A DNA stretch of 64,000 bases from Kitasatospora terrestris. GTDB lineage: Bacteria; Actinomycetota; Actinomycetes; Streptomycetales; Streptomycetaceae. The position numbers and the translations under genes are program-made. A model generated the notes under the pieces. It searched no databases. It had not been told where the DNA came from and worked only from the letters and a program-made list of their open reading frames with translations. The stretch lies in the NCBI RefSeq assembly GCF_039542905.1, contig NZ_BAABIS010000001.1, positions 6,572,001 to 6,636,000 on the forward strand. Reading direction: 5' to 3'. Positions 1 through 8,976 of this stretch are shown in pieces; the stretch's first letter is position 1; each line of letters starts with the position of its first letter.

Positions 1-2000
1 CACTGCCGGGTCAGCCCGGCCGCCGCGTCCTCCGGCAGCACCGCCACCACGGCGGGCCAGCGCCGGCCCACCGCCTGGTGCGCGGTGACCGCCCAGCCGT
101 GCCGCAGCTTCGCCGCCTGCGCGGGCGAGAGCGTCAGCCGCTCGCCGTCGCCCAGCTCCAGGTGCAGGCCGGCCGCGTCGCCGTCCAGCACCCGGCCCGG
201 GACGTTGACGCCCAGCGCGGGGGAGTGCACCACCCGGTCGCCCGGGTCGAAACCGCCGAACCGGCCCGGCCCGGGGTTCAGCCGGGCCTTCGCCGCCGCG
301 TTCAGCGCCCGCGTGCCGGCCGCGCCGCCGTGGCCCGGCGTCAGCAGCACCGTCTGCTCGGCGGGGATGCCCAGCGCGCGGGGAATGGAGTCCGACAGCA
401 GCTGCACCGCCCGGTGCACCGCCTCGCCGGCGTCCTTCACCCCGAGGATGACCACCTCCTTGTCCGGCGCCTCGACGGCCGACAGCTCGCCGATGCCGAT
501 GCCCGACACCAGCTCGCCGATCGGCCCGAAGTCCGGCGTCCGGGACGCCACCGCCGGGCAGGCCCTGGCCGCCAGCAGGTCGGCGAAGAACCGGCCGGGG
601 CCCGCCGACCAGAGCTGGCCCGGGTCGCCGCTGAGCACCAGCCGGGTGCCGTCCGCGAGCGACTCCAGCAGCGTCGCCGCCAGCTCCACGTCCAGCAGCG
701 GCGCGTCCAGCACCAGCAGCACGTCCAGCGACAGCGTGCCGTCCACGGACCGGCCCGGACCGGACGCGCCCGCCAGCAGCGCGCCCAGCGGCACCACCCG
801 CTCCCGCGCGGGGGAGCCCTCCGGCAGCATCGCCACCAGGCCGTCCCGGCCCTGGTCCGTCCACGTCGCCGCCCAGGCGCGCAGGCCCAGCCCGTGCGCC
901 GCCGCCAGCAGCGCGGCGACCTCGCCGCGCGCCGCCTCGCCGCCGGTGTGCAGCACCACGCCGTTCTCCGCCGCCGCCCGGATCAGCGCCGCGGCCGAGG
1001 AGGACGCCGCCGCCCCCGCCGCCTCCTCCCAGGCCGCCGGACCCGGCTGCACCGGGGCGCCGCCGGTCGGGTCCACCCACCCGTCGGCGTCGCCCGCACC
1101 GGCGTCGCCCGCGGCGGCCGCCGGGCCGGGCCGGTCGGCCGCGTCGCTGTCCGCCGCCGAACCCGCGTCCCCGTCCGCACCGGACGGAGCCCCGGCGTCG
1201 TCCCCGTCCGCCACGGCGGGCCCGTCGCCCGCGTCGGCGGGCCCGTCGCCCGCGTCGGCCGGGCGGCCCCCGTCGTCCCCGGCGGCGCCCCTCGCGGCCT
1301 CGTACTCCTCGTCGTCGCCCGGCACGAACGTGGACATCACCCGAACGAGACCGTCCGCGAGGCTCTCCTCCGCCAGCGCCAGGCGCTCCAGCGCGAGGAC
1401 GGTCCGCATCGGCGGCTCCTCGTCCTCGTCCGCGGCGGCGCCCGGACGCCCCGGCAGCTCCTCCTGGAAGGCCATCACCCGCCCGTCGACCACCACCGCC
1501 TGCAGTGCGGCCGCCGGATCGGGCAGCCCCAGCCGCTCCAGCCCGGCGGACACCTCGCCGATCTCCTGCGCCGAGTGCCCGCGCAGCGCGGCCTGCTCCA
1601 GCAGCCACGGCACCAGGGCCTGCGCCCGCCGCGGGTCCCCGGGGCCGGCCTCGGCGCCCAGCAGGCCGCGGGCGAACCCGTCCGCGTGCTCGGGCCGGAC
1701 GCCGGGCAGCGCCAGCACCGCCCACGGGTCCTCGCGCAGCAGCTGCGCCGCGCCCTCGCCGAGCTCCGCGACCGCCGGGCCGGCCAGCGCGGCGGGCGCC
1801 CCGCCGGCGGTGAGCACCTCGGTGGTGGCCTTCAGCGCCGCGGCCCGCTGCTCGTCCGTGACCGCGCCGCCGGACGGCGCCTCCGGGCCCGCCGGGCCGG
1901 CCTGACCCGTCTCGGTCGCGCCGACCGCGCGGATCGCCTCCGCGAGCGCGGCGACCGTGCCCGCCCGCTCCTCGGGTGCCGTGCGCCCGGTTTCGGTCAT
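1..2000 (-). CDS. RecD2-like helicase/HHH protein with degenerate ATP site (3' end outside window)
   Basis: The gene starts at ATG 2000 behind AAGGAG and runs off the left edge, so 666 codons are present and the C-terminus is missing. The N-terminal part resembles the helix-hairpin-helix region of RecD2 helicases (DPWAVLALPGVRPEHADG). An acidic, low-complexity insert covers about residues 228-320. The C-terminal half keeps RecD-like motif III (GDPGQLWSAGPG, from residue 458) and a motif VI-like stretch (HGWAVTAHQAVGRRWP). The Walker A position (residues 353-360) reads GGEAARGE instead of GGPGTGKT, so the P-loop lysine is absent, and the Walker B equivalent (VLLVLDAPLLD) lacks the usual DE pair. 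Active helicase function is therefore doubtful; a DNA-binding or structural role is possible. It lies 26 nt after the aldo/keto reductase and is probably co-transcribed with it. Confidence 0.7.
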   Translation of the reverse strand, partial: MTETGRTAPEERAGTVAALAEAIRAVGATETGQAGPAGPEAPSGGAVTDEQRAAALKATTEVLTAGGAPAALAGPAVAELGEGAAQLLREDPWAVLALPGVRPEHADGFARGLLGAEAGPGDPRRAQALVPWLLEQAALRGHSAQEIGEVSAGLERLGLPDPAAALQAVVVDGRVMAFQEELPGRPGAAADEDEEPPMRTVLALERLALAEESLADGLVRVMSTFVPGDDEEYEAARGAAGDDGGRPADAGDGPADAGDGPAVADGDDAGAPSGADGDAGSAADSDAADRPGPAAAAGDAGAGDADGWVDPTGGAPVQPGPAAWEEAAGAAASSSAAALIRAAAENGVVLHTGGEAARGEVAALLAAAHGLGLRAWAATWTDQGRDGLVAMLPEGSPARERVVPLGALLAGASGPGRSVDGTLSLDVLLVLDAPLLDVELAATLLESLADGTRLVLSGDPGQLWSAGPGRFFADLLAARACPAVASRTPDFGPIGELVSGIGIGELSAVEAPDKEVVILGVKDAGEAVHRAVQLLSDSIPRALGIPAEQTVLLTPGHGGAAGTRALNAAAKARLNPGPGRFGGFDPGDRVVHSPALGVNVPGRVLDGDAAGLHLELGDGERLTLSPAQAAKLRHGWAVTAHQAVGRRWPAVVAVLPEDAAAGLTRQ
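1215..1256. repeat. Tandem 21-nt duplication inside the helicase-like gene
   Basis: Two identical adjacent 21-nt units (1215-1235 and 1236-1256) encode a repeated Pro-Ala-Asp-Ala-Gly-Asp-Gly heptapeptide in the acidic linker of the RecD2-like protein. The repeat keeps the reading frame. It looks like slippage in a disordered linker, and copy number may vary between strains. Confidence 0.8.
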
Positions 2001-2026
2001 GGGTGAAACTCCTTACGGCCGGCCGC

Positions 2027-3007
2027 CTACAGCTCCGTCCAGCCCTGGTCCGGGTAGCGGTGCGTCGGGGCCGACACGTCGTCCAGCGCACCGCGGATCT
2101 CACCCGGAAGCGTAAGGGCCTCGACCGACAGTGACGTCTGCAGCTGGGCGGCGGTCCGGGCGCCGAGCAGCGTGCTCGCCACCCCGGGCCGGTCGCGGAC
2201 CCAGGCGAGGGCGACCTTCAGCGGGGTGGAGGCGAGCCCGTCGGCGGCGGTGGCGAGGGCGTCGACGATCCGCCGGGAGCGCTCGCCGAGGTACGGCTGG
2301 ACGAAGCCGGCCAGGTGCGGGGAGGCCCCCCGCGACTCGGGCGGGACGCCGTGCCGGTACTTGCCGGTGAGCACGCCCCGGCCGAGCGCGGAGGAGGCGA
2401 CCACGCCGATCCCGGCGTCCAGCGCGGCGGGCAGCACCTCGCGTTCGATGCCGCGCTGCAGCAGCGAGTACTCCATCTGCGCCCCGGCCAGCGGCACCCG
2501 ACCGGGATGGCCCAGCTGCCAGGCGGCGGCCTTGGCGAGCTGCCAGCCGCTGTAGTTGGAGACGCCCACGTACCGGGCCCGGCCGGAGGCGACGGCCAGG
2601 TCGAGCGCGTGCATGGTCTCCTCGCCGGGGGTGGCGGGGTCGAAGGCGTGGACCTGCCACAGGTCGACGTAGTCGGTGCCGAGCCGGCGCAGCGAGGCGT
2701 CCAGGGCGGAGAGCAGGTGGCCGCGGGAGGTGTCGAAGCGGCGGCCGGTGGCGCCGGTCGAGCCGGCCTTGGTGGCGATGACCAGTTCGGAGCGCGGGAC
2801 GAGCCCGTCGGTGAGCCGGGAGAGCAGGTACTCGGCGCCCCCGTCGGCGTACACGTCCGCGGTGTCGATCAGGGTGCCTCCGGCGTCGACGAAGGCCTTG
2901 AGCTGTTCAGCGGCCTCGTGCTCGTCGGTGTCCCGGCCCCAGGTCATGGTGCCGAGCCCGAGCCGGGACACCCGGAGTCCCGTCCGGCCGAGGTGTCGCT
3001 GTTCCAC
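2027..3007 (-). CDS. Aldo/keto reductase
   Basis: A 326-residue NAD(P)H-dependent oxidoreductase of the aldo/keto reductase superfamily, cytosolic, predicted to reduce an aldehyde or ketone. The catalytic tetrad is visible: Asp48 and Tyr53 in LIDTADVY, Lys80 in VIATKAG and His120 in LWQVHAFD. The GVSNYSGWQLAKA segment and the C-terminal SALGRGVLTGKY loop are typical of bacterial members. The start is GTG 3007, preceded by GGAGG about 9 nt upstream. It is followed after 26 nt by the RecD2-like gene on the same strand. The substrate cannot be told from sequence. Confidence 0.9.
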   Translation of the reverse strand: MEQRHLGRTGLRVSRLGLGTMTWGRDTDEHEAAEQLKAFVDAGGTLIDTADVYADGGAEYLLSRLTDGLVPRSELVIATKAGSTGATGRRFDTSRGHLLSALDASLRRLGTDYVDLWQVHAFDPATPGEETMHALDLAVASGRARYVGVSNYSGWQLAKAAAWQLGHPGRVPLAGAQMEYSLLQRGIEREVLPAALDAGIGVVASSALGRGVLTGKYRHGVPPESRGASPHLAGFVQPYLGERSRRIVDALATAADGLASTPLKVALAWVRDRPGVASTLLGARTAAQLQTSLSVEALTLPGEIRGALDDVSAPTHRYPDQGWTEL

Positions 3008-3228
3008 GGGTTGGCCTCCGTCGGCTGTATTTCGCGGTGAACGTGCAGGTGGGGAGTGGGTCCACCCGCCGCTGGCTGAGCGTAGCGGCGTTTGCCGCCG
3101 GCTCCCGCGCGACCCGCAGACGCGGGCCGGCGGGACGTGACGCGGGCCACGCCTACCGGCCAGTAGCGTGACCCGTGCCGCCGCGGCTACGGTGACGGCA
3201 CCACCGACTGGAAGGCTTGGGCACGCAG

Positions 3229-4275
3229 ATGCGACTGGGTATCAACCTCGGTTACTGGGGACTGGGCATGGACGCCGACAACATCGCCGTCGCCCAGGAG
3301 GCGGACCGGCTCGGCTACGACGTCTGCTGGGCCGCCGAGGCGTACGGCTCGGACGCCGCCACCGTGCTCTCCTTCGTCGCGGCGAAGACCGAGCGGATCG
3401 ACGTCGGCTCGGCGATCTTCCAGATCCCGGCCCGCACCCCCGCGATGACCGCGATGACCGCCGCCACCCTGGACACCCTCTCCGGCGGCCGCTTCCGGCT
3501 CGGCCTCGGCGTCTCCGGCCCGCAGGTCTCGGAGGGCTGGTACGGCGTCAAGTTCGACAAGCCGCTGGCCCGCACCCGCGAGTACGTGGAGATCATCCGC
3601 AAGGCGATGTCCCGCGAGCGCCTGGTCCACCAGGGCGCGAACTGGACCCTGCCGCTGCCCGACGGGCCCGGCAAGCCGCTGAAGCTCACCGTCCACCCCG
3701 TGCGCGAGCACATCCCGCTGTACATCGCCGCGATCGGCCCCAAGAACCTCGAACAGACCGGCGAGATCGCCGACGGCTGGCTCGGCATCTTCTTCGCCCC
3801 CGAGCACGCTGCCCTCTCCGTCGACCCGCTCGCCGCCGGCCGCGCCAAGGCCGGCCTCACCCTGGACGGCTTCGACCTCTGCCCCACCGTCAACCTGGCG
3901 GTCGGCGAGGACGTCAAGGCCGCCGCCGACGGCCTGCGCTCCTACGCCGCGCTCTACATCGGCGGCATGGGCAGCAAGGAGAAGAACTTCTACAACCAGC
4001 TCACCCGCCGCATGGGCTACGAACAGGCCGCCGACGAGGTCCAGGAGCGCTACCTCGCCAAGGACTACGCCGGCGCCGCGGCCGCCGTCCCGCACGACCT
4101 GATCGACGCCACCGCCCTGCTCGGCACCAAGGAGCGGATCGCCGACCGCATGCAGGCCTACGCCGACGCCGGCGTCACCACCCTCACCCTCGCCCCCTCC
4201 GGCTTCGGCCTGGAGGAGCGCGTCGCCGCCCTGCGCACCGGCATCGAGGCCCTGGAGCTCGCCGGCCTCGCGTAG
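3229..4275 (+). CDS. LLM-class F420-dependent oxidoreductase
   Basis: A 348-residue TIM-barrel protein of the luciferase-like monooxygenase class. The N-terminus (MRLGINLGYWG), the SAIFQIPARTPAMTAMTAATLD segment and the GRFRLGLGVSGPQVSEGWYG motif are typical of the F420-dependent subgroup of actinobacteria, which transfers hydride from reduced F420 to an unknown substrate. ATG 3229 is chosen over an in-frame TTG at 3217 because a GGAAGG lies upstream of it and the family begins close to this Met. It converges on corA with only 9 nt between the stop codons. F420 rather than FMN use is inferred from the family. Confidence 0.85.
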   Translation: MRLGINLGYWGLGMDADNIAVAQEADRLGYDVCWAAEAYGSDAATVLSFVAAKTERIDVGSAIFQIPARTPAMTAMTAATLDTLSGGRFRLGLGVSGPQVSEGWYGVKFDKPLARTREYVEIIRKAMSRERLVHQGANWTLPLPDGPGKPLKLTVHPVREHIPLYIAAIGPKNLEQTGEIADGWLGIFFAPEHAALSVDPLAAGRAKAGLTLDGFDLCPTVNLAVGEDVKAAADGLRSYAALYIGGMGSKEKNFYNQLTRRMGYEQAADEVQERYLAKDYAGAAAAVPHDLIDATALLGTKERIADRMQAYADAGVTTLTLAPSGFGLEERVAALRTGIEALELAGLA

Positions 4276-4284
4276 CGGGCGCCG

Positions 4285-5298
4285 CTACAGCCAGCCGGAG
4301 CGCTTGAAGACGCGGTGCAGGAGGAGGCAGACCACGGCCATCACGCCGACCGCGGCCGGGTAGCCCCAGGGCTGGCGCAGCTCCCACATGTGCTCGAAGT
4401 TCATGCCGTAGATGCCCGCGATCATGGTGGGGACGGCGGCCAGGGCGGCCCAGGCGGAGATCTTCCGCATGTCGCTGTTCTGCTGGACGCTCACCTGGGC
4501 GAGGTTGGCGCTGAGGATGTCGGTGAGCAGTCGGTCCAGGCCGTCGACCGCCTCGTTGACCTTGGCGAGGTGGTCGGCGACGTCGCGGAAGTACGGACGC
4601 AGCCCGTCCGGGACGAACGGCACCCAGACCGACGGCCAGGCGGGTGCGGCGGCCTGCCCGGAGAGCCGGCGGGCCGGTTCGGCGAGCGGCAGGGTGCCCC
4701 GGCGGAAGGCGACCACCTGGCGCTTGAAGGCGTAGATCTGCTCGGCCAGGCCCGTGGTCCGGCCGGGGGCGAAGACGGTGGCCTCCAGCTCGTCCAGGTC
4801 GTCCTGGAGGGCGCCCGCCACGTCCAGGTAGCTGTCGACGACCAGGTCGAAGACCGCGTACAGGACGGCGGCGGGGCCCTCGCGGAGCAGTTCGGGCTGC
4901 TCCTCCAGCTCGACCCGCAGGTTCTTCAGCGGGCTGTCCGCGCCGCGCCGCACGGTCATCACGTACGCGTCGCCGAGGATCACCATCACCTCGCCGACCG
5001 AGATCGGCTGCCCGTTGCCGTGGTGGCCGACGGTCTTGAGCACCATGAAGACCGAGTCGTCGTAGACGTCCAGCTTGGGCCGCTGGTGCGAGGTGACGAC
5101 GTCCTCCACGGCCAGCGGGTGCAGGCCGAACTCGGCGGTGACGTGCTCGAACTCCTCGGCGGTGGGCTCGAACAGGCCGATCCAGACGAAACCGTCACCG
5201 GCGGCGCGCACCGCGTCCAGGGCGTCCGAGAAGTCCGCGGGCCCCGTGGTGCGGTGGCCGTCCCGGTAGGTGGCGCAATCGACGATCATGCGGGCCAT
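4285..5298 (-). CDS. corA: CorA-family magnesium/cobalt transporter
   Basis: A 337-residue CorA-type divalent cation channel. A long soluble N-terminal domain is followed by two C-terminal membrane helices: the first ends in the signature YGMN (Gly298-Met299-Asn300) that forms the selectivity filter, and the second runs to the basic C-terminus HRVFKRSGWL. CorA works as a pentamer in the cytoplasmic membrane and carries Mg2+ (also Co2+/Ni2+) inward. ATG 5298 is taken as the start; ATG 5289 is possible, and neither has a strong ribosome-binding site. It is transcribed divergently from the histidine phosphatase gene. Confidence 0.88.
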   Translation of the reverse strand: MARMIVDCATYRDGHRTTGPADFSDALDAVRAAGDGFVWIGLFEPTAEEFEHVTAEFGLHPLAVEDVVTSHQRPKLDVYDDSVFMVLKTVGHHGNGQPISVGEVMVILGDAYVMTVRRGADSPLKNLRVELEEQPELLREGPAAVLYAVFDLVVDSYLDVAGALQDDLDELEATVFAPGRTTGLAEQIYAFKRQVVAFRRGTLPLAEPARRLSGQAAAPAWPSVWVPFVPDGLRPYFRDVADHLAKVNEAVDGLDRLLTDILSANLAQVSVQQNSDMRKISAWAALAAVPTMIAGIYGMNFEHMWELRQPWGYPAAVGVMAVVCLLLHRVFKRSGWL

Positions 5299-5399
5299 TG
5301 TGGCCTGCCCGGGGCCGCCCGCGCGCCCCGTCCGGGCAAGCCGCCGAGGAACGGCGGTACCCGCTCCCGTCGCGGCCGGCACGCCGTAGGCTTGGCCGC

Positions 5400-6107
5400 A
5401 TGCCCACGCTGCTGCTTGTCCGCCACGGCCGTTCGACCGCCAACACGGCCGGGATCCTGGCCGGCTGGACGCCCGGCGTCGACCTCGACGAGACCGGGCG
5501 CGCGCAGGCCGCCGAGCTGCCCGGGCGGCTCGCGGGCATCCCGCTGGCTCAGGTGGTCAGCAGCCCGCTGGAGCGCTGTCGGCAGACGGTCGAGCCGCTG
5601 CTCGCCGCCCGGCCCGAGCTCGGCGCCGCCGCGCTGGACGAGCGGATCGGCGAGTGCCACTACGGCGAGTGGACCGGCCGACCGCTGCGCGAGCTGGCCG
5701 AGGAGCCGCTGTGGCGCACCGTCCAGGACCACGCCTCGGCGGCCGCCTTCCCCGGCGGCGAGTCGCTGCGCGAGCTCAGCCACCGCACCGTGACCGCCGT
5801 CCGCGAGTGGAACGACAAGATCGCCGTCGAGCACGGCCCGGACGCGGTCTGGCTGGCCGCCAGCCACGGCGACGTGATCAAGGCGGTGGTCGCCGACGCG
5901 CTCGGCCTGCACCTGGACCACTTCCAGCGGATCTCGGTCGAGCCCTGCTCGGTCACCGCGATCCGGTACACCCCGCACCGGCCGTTCCTGCTGCGCCTCG
6001 GCGACACCGGCGGGCTGTCCGGCCTGGCGCCCCGGCCCGGCGGCCCGGCGCACGCGCCCGGACGCGAGGGGGACGCGACGGTCGGCGGGGAGACCGGTAC
6101 GGCGTAG
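5400..6107 (+). CDS. Histidine phosphatase family protein (phosphoglycerate mutase-like)
   Basis: A 235-residue cytosolic phosphatase of the histidine phosphatase superfamily. The catalytic motif LLLVRHGRS places the phospho-accepting His at residue 9. ERCRQT carries the second conserved Arg, and AASHGDVIKAV the second catalytic His. The last 35 residues are Gly/Pro-rich and look disordered. The start is ATG 5400. It is the first gene of a set (phosphatase, DUF3090, SCO1664-family, mshC) whose order I recall as conserved in streptomycetes; mycobacteria also keep a histidine phosphatase near mshC. The substrate is unknown. Confidence 0.85.
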   Translation: MPTLLLVRHGRSTANTAGILAGWTPGVDLDETGRAQAAELPGRLAGIPLAQVVSSPLERCRQTVEPLLAARPELGAAALDERIGECHYGEWTGRPLRELAEEPLWRTVQDHASAAAFPGGESLRELSHRTVTAVREWNDKIAVEHGPDAVWLAASHGDVIKAVVADALGLHLDHFQRISVEPCSVTAIRYTPHRPFLLRLGDTGGLSGLAPRPGGPAHAPGREGDATVGGETGTA

Positions 6108-6186
6108 GGTGGCGGTGGAAGAACCGGCACTCCGTGCCCCGTCCGCCCAGACCCCCCGTTCGCCAGTCCCGATCCGGAGCGAGAGC

Positions 6187-6759
6187 GTGCCCCGTCAGGT
6201 CTTCTTCTACGACCAGCCCGAGCGATTCGTGGCCGGCACCGTCGGCCAGCCCGGTGCCCGGGCGTTCTACCTGCAGGCCAGTTCGCGGGGCCGGATCACC
6301 AGCGTGCTGCTGGAGAAGGGGCAGGTCGCGGCGCTCGCCGAGCGGATCGAGGAGGTCCTGGACGAGGCGCTGCGCCGCACCGGCGGCGACTCCGCGATCC
6401 CGGCGGTCGCCCCCGCCGACCTGATCGACAGCGCTCCGCTGGACCTGCCGCTGGAGCAGGAGTTCCGGGTCGGCACCATGGCGCTCGCCTGGGACGGCGT
6501 CGAGGAGTGCCTGGTGGTCGAGGCGCAGGCGTACGTCGAGGAGCCCGAGGACGCCGAGGAGGCGGACGAGGGCACCGCCTTCGACGACGAGGACGGGCCC
6601 GACATGCTGCGGGTGCGGCTCAGCGGCGCGATGGCCCGGGTGTTCGCCAAGCGGGCCCTGGAGCTGGTCGACGCGGGCCGCAAGCCCTGCCCGTTCTGCA
6701 ACCTGCCGCTCGACCCCGAGGGCCACCTCTGCCCCCGCGCGAACGGCTACCGGCGCTGA
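6187..6759 (+). CDS. DUF3090 family protein
   Basis: A 190-residue actinobacterial protein of the DUF3090 type, of unknown function. It begins VPRQVFFYDQPERFVAGT at GTG 6187, which has GGAGCGAGAG just upstream; the in-frame region before it is not conserved-looking. A very acidic linker (EEPEDAEEADEGTAFDDED) precedes a C-terminal zinc-ribbon-like CPFCNLPLDPEGHLC. It is 2 nt upstream of the SCO1664-family gene, so the two are probably translationally coupled and may act together. The cysteine cluster suggests metal binding; nothing identifies a reaction. Confidence 0.85.
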   Translation: MPRQVFFYDQPERFVAGTVGQPGARAFYLQASSRGRITSVLLEKGQVAALAERIEEVLDEALRRTGGDSAIPAVAPADLIDSAPLDLPLEQEFRVGTMALAWDGVEECLVVEAQAYVEEPEDAEEADEGTAFDDEDGPDMLRVRLSGAMARVFAKRALELVDAGRKPCPFCNLPLDPEGHLCPRANGYRR

Positions 6760-6761
6760 CC

Positions 6762-7652
6762 GTGGACGCCGCCGAGCACGAGCCGGAGCAGGACCAGGAG
6801 CACGGGCTGCCGGAGGAGGCGCTGCCGGGCACCGACCCGGCCGCCAGCGCCGCGCTCGCCGCCGACCCCGCCACCGCGCTCGCCCTGCTGCGGGAGGGCG
6901 AGCTGGAGATCCACGGGCGGCTCACCGACGCCTCCAACGCCGTCCTCTACTGCACCGTCACCCTGGACGGCCTGACCGCGCCGTGCGTCTACAAGCCGGT
7001 GGCCGGCGAACGCCCGCTCTGGGACTTCCCCGACGGCACCCTGGCCGGCCGCGAGGTCGCCGCGTACGAGATCGCCGCGGCCACCGGCTGGGCGCTGGTC
7101 CCGCCCACCGTGCTGCGCGGGGGCCCGGCCGGCCCCGGCATGGTGCAGCTGTGGATCGAACCCGACCCCGAGGCCCCCGAACTGCTCGCCCTGCAGGACC
7201 CGGCCGGGCCCGAGGACGGCTGGCTGCCGATCGTCCGCGCCGAGGTCGGCGAGGGCCGGGTCGCGCTGCTGGTCCACCGTGACGACCGGCGGCTGCGCCG
7301 GCTCGCCGTGCTCGACGCGGTGCTCAACAACGCCGACCGCAAGGGCGGCCACTGGATCGGCGCGGCCGACGGCCGGATCTACGGCATCGACCACGGCGTC
7401 ACCCTGAACACCGAGGACAAGCTCCGCACCCTGCTCTGGGGCTGGGCCGACCAGCCGCTGCCGGACGAGGCGCAGCCCGTGCTGAAGGCCCTCCTCGCCG
7501 ATCTGGACGGCCCGCTCGGCGCCCGGCTGGCCCCCCACCTGACCGCCGCCGAACTGGACGCCCTGCGGGCCCGGACCGCCCGGCTCGCCGGGACCGGACG
7601 CCACCCGCTGCCGTCGGCTGACTGGCCATCTATTCCCTGGCCGCCGGTCTGA
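6762..7652 (+). CDS. SCO1664 family protein (kinase-like fold)
   Basis: A 296-residue member of the actinobacterial SCO1664 family, whose sequence resembles the PI3/4-kinase-like or HipA-like fold. A candidate ATP-lysine lies in CVYKPVAGERPLWDFP, a catalytic-loop-like NNADRKGGHWI follows, and GIDHGVTLN resembles the metal-binding Asp motif. Start GTG 6762 lies 2 nt after the DUF3090 stop with no independent ribosome-binding site, implying translational coupling. It sits immediately before mshC. Kinase activity is inferred from motif resemblance, and the substrate is unknown. Confidence 0.8.
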   Translation: MDAAEHEPEQDQEHGLPEEALPGTDPAASAALAADPATALALLREGELEIHGRLTDASNAVLYCTVTLDGLTAPCVYKPVAGERPLWDFPDGTLAGREVAAYEIAAATGWALVPPTVLRGGPAGPGMVQLWIEPDPEAPELLALQDPAGPEDGWLPIVRAEVGEGRVALLVHRDDRRLRRLAVLDAVLNNADRKGGHWIGAADGRIYGIDHGVTLNTEDKLRTLLWGWADQPLPDEAQPVLKALLADLDGPLGARLAPHLTAAELDALRARTARLAGTGRHPLPSADWPSIPWPPV

Positions 7653-7741
7653 TACCGAAGCGAAACCGGGCGGAAGCGGAATCCAGCCGATCCAGCCAAC
7701 TGGTTGGTCTTTCAAATGATCGCGAGGTTAGAGTCGGTGCC

Positions 7742-8971
7742 ATGCATGCCTGGCCCGCCTCCGAGGTTCCCGCCCTGCCCGGTCAGGGGCTTCCCCTGCG
7801 CATCCACGACACCGCCACCGGCACCGTCAGAACGGTCGAGCCCACCGGCCCGACCGCCCGGCTGTACGTCTGCGGCATCACCCCCTACGACGCGACCCAC
7901 CTGGGCCACGCTGCCACCTACAACACCTTCGACCTGGTGCAGCGGGTCTGGAAGGACGCCGGCCACGACGTCCTCTACGTGCAGAACGTCACCGACGTCG
8001 ACGACCCGCTGCTGGAGCGGGCCATCGAGACCGGCCAGGACTGGACCGAACTCGCCGAGCGCGAGACCGCCCTCTTCCGCGAGGACATGACCGCCCTGCG
8101 GATGCTCCCGCCGGCCCACTACATCGGCGCCGTCGAGTCCATCCCGTGGATCGTCCCGCTGGTGAAGGACCTGCTGGCGAGCGGCGCCGCGTACGAGCTC
8201 GACGGGGACGTCTACTTCTCCGCCGACGCCGACCCGCGCTTCGGCGGCGTCTCCGGCCTCAGCCGCGAGGAGATGCTCCCGGTCTTCGCCGAGCGCGGCG
8301 GCGACCCGCAGCGCCCCGGCAAGAAGCACCCGCTGGACGCCATGCTCTGGATGGCCGCCCGCCCGGGCGAGCCCGCCTGGGACACCGAGCTCGGCCACGG
8401 CCGGCCCGGCTGGCACATCGAGTGCGTCGCCATCGCGCTGCAGTTCCTCGGCATGTCCTTCGACATCCAGGGCGGCGGCAGCGACCTCTCCTTCCCGCAC
8501 CACGAGATGGGCGCCGCGCACGCCCAGGTCGCCACCGGCGAGCACCCGTACGCCCGGGCGTACGTGCACGCCGGCATGGTCGGCCTGGACGGCCACAAGA
8601 TGTCCAAGTCGCGCGGCAACCTGGTGTTCGTCTCCGCCCTGCGCCGCGACGGGGTCGACCCGGCGGCGATCCGGCTCGCGCTGCTCGGCCACCACTACCG
8701 CAGCGACTGGGAGTGGACCACCGGCGACCTCGACGCCGCCACCGCCCGCCTGGCCCGCTGGCGCGCCGCCGTCTCCCGCCCCGACGGCCCGTCGGCCGAG
8801 GGCATGCTCGCCGCGGTCCGCGAGGCCCTCGCGAACGACCTGGACGCCCCCGCCGCCCTCGCCGCGGTCGACGCCTGGGTCACCCTCCAGGAGACCGACG
8901 GCGGCACCGACATCGGTGCCCCGGGGCTGGTCTCCCGCACCGTCGACGCCCTGCTCGGCGTGGCGCTCTGA
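7742..8971 (+). CDS. mshC: L-cysteine:1D-myo-inositol 2-amino-2-deoxy-alpha-D-glucopyranoside ligase MshC
   Basis: A 409-residue class I aminoacyl-tRNA-synthetase-like ligase that joins cysteine to GlcN-Ins using ATP, a late step of mycothiol biosynthesis. The HIGH-type motif is HLGH (residues 53-56) in ITPYDATHLGHA and KMSKS lies at residues 286-290. Cys44 in YVCGITPYD and the GWHIEC motif provide the zinc and cysteine-binding residues typical of CysS/MshC. The protein is shorter than CysS, lacking the anticodon-binding extension, and the position next to DUF3090, SCO1664-family and PAC2 genes fits MshC rather than CysS. It ends at a strong bidirectional hairpin. Confidence 0.93.
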   Translation: MHAWPASEVPALPGQGLPLRIHDTATGTVRTVEPTGPTARLYVCGITPYDATHLGHAATYNTFDLVQRVWKDAGHDVLYVQNVTDVDDPLLERAIETGQDWTELAERETALFREDMTALRMLPPAHYIGAVESIPWIVPLVKDLLASGAAYELDGDVYFSADADPRFGGVSGLSREEMLPVFAERGGDPQRPGKKHPLDAMLWMAARPGEPAWDTELGHGRPGWHIECVAIALQFLGMSFDIQGGGSDLSFPHHEMGAAHAQVATGEHPYARAYVHAGMVGLDGHKMSKSRGNLVFVSALRRDGVDPAAIRLALLGHHYRSDWEWTTGDLDAATARLARWRAAVSRPDGPSAEGMLAAVREALANDLDAPAALAAVDAWVTLQETDGGTDIGAPGLVSRTVDALLGVAL

Positions 8972-8976
8972 TCACT

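Noticed and set aside
78..2006. 642-aa + strand frame over the left edge
   Set aside because: Arg/Gln-rich low-complexity translation antisense to the helicase-like gene, with no family motif or ribosome-binding site; a shadow of GC-biased coding on the other strand.
7742..8971. Cysteinyl-tRNA synthetase
   Set aside because: It shares HIGH/KMSKS and zinc motifs but is shorter, lacks the anticodon-binding domain, and has the mshC gene neighbourhood.
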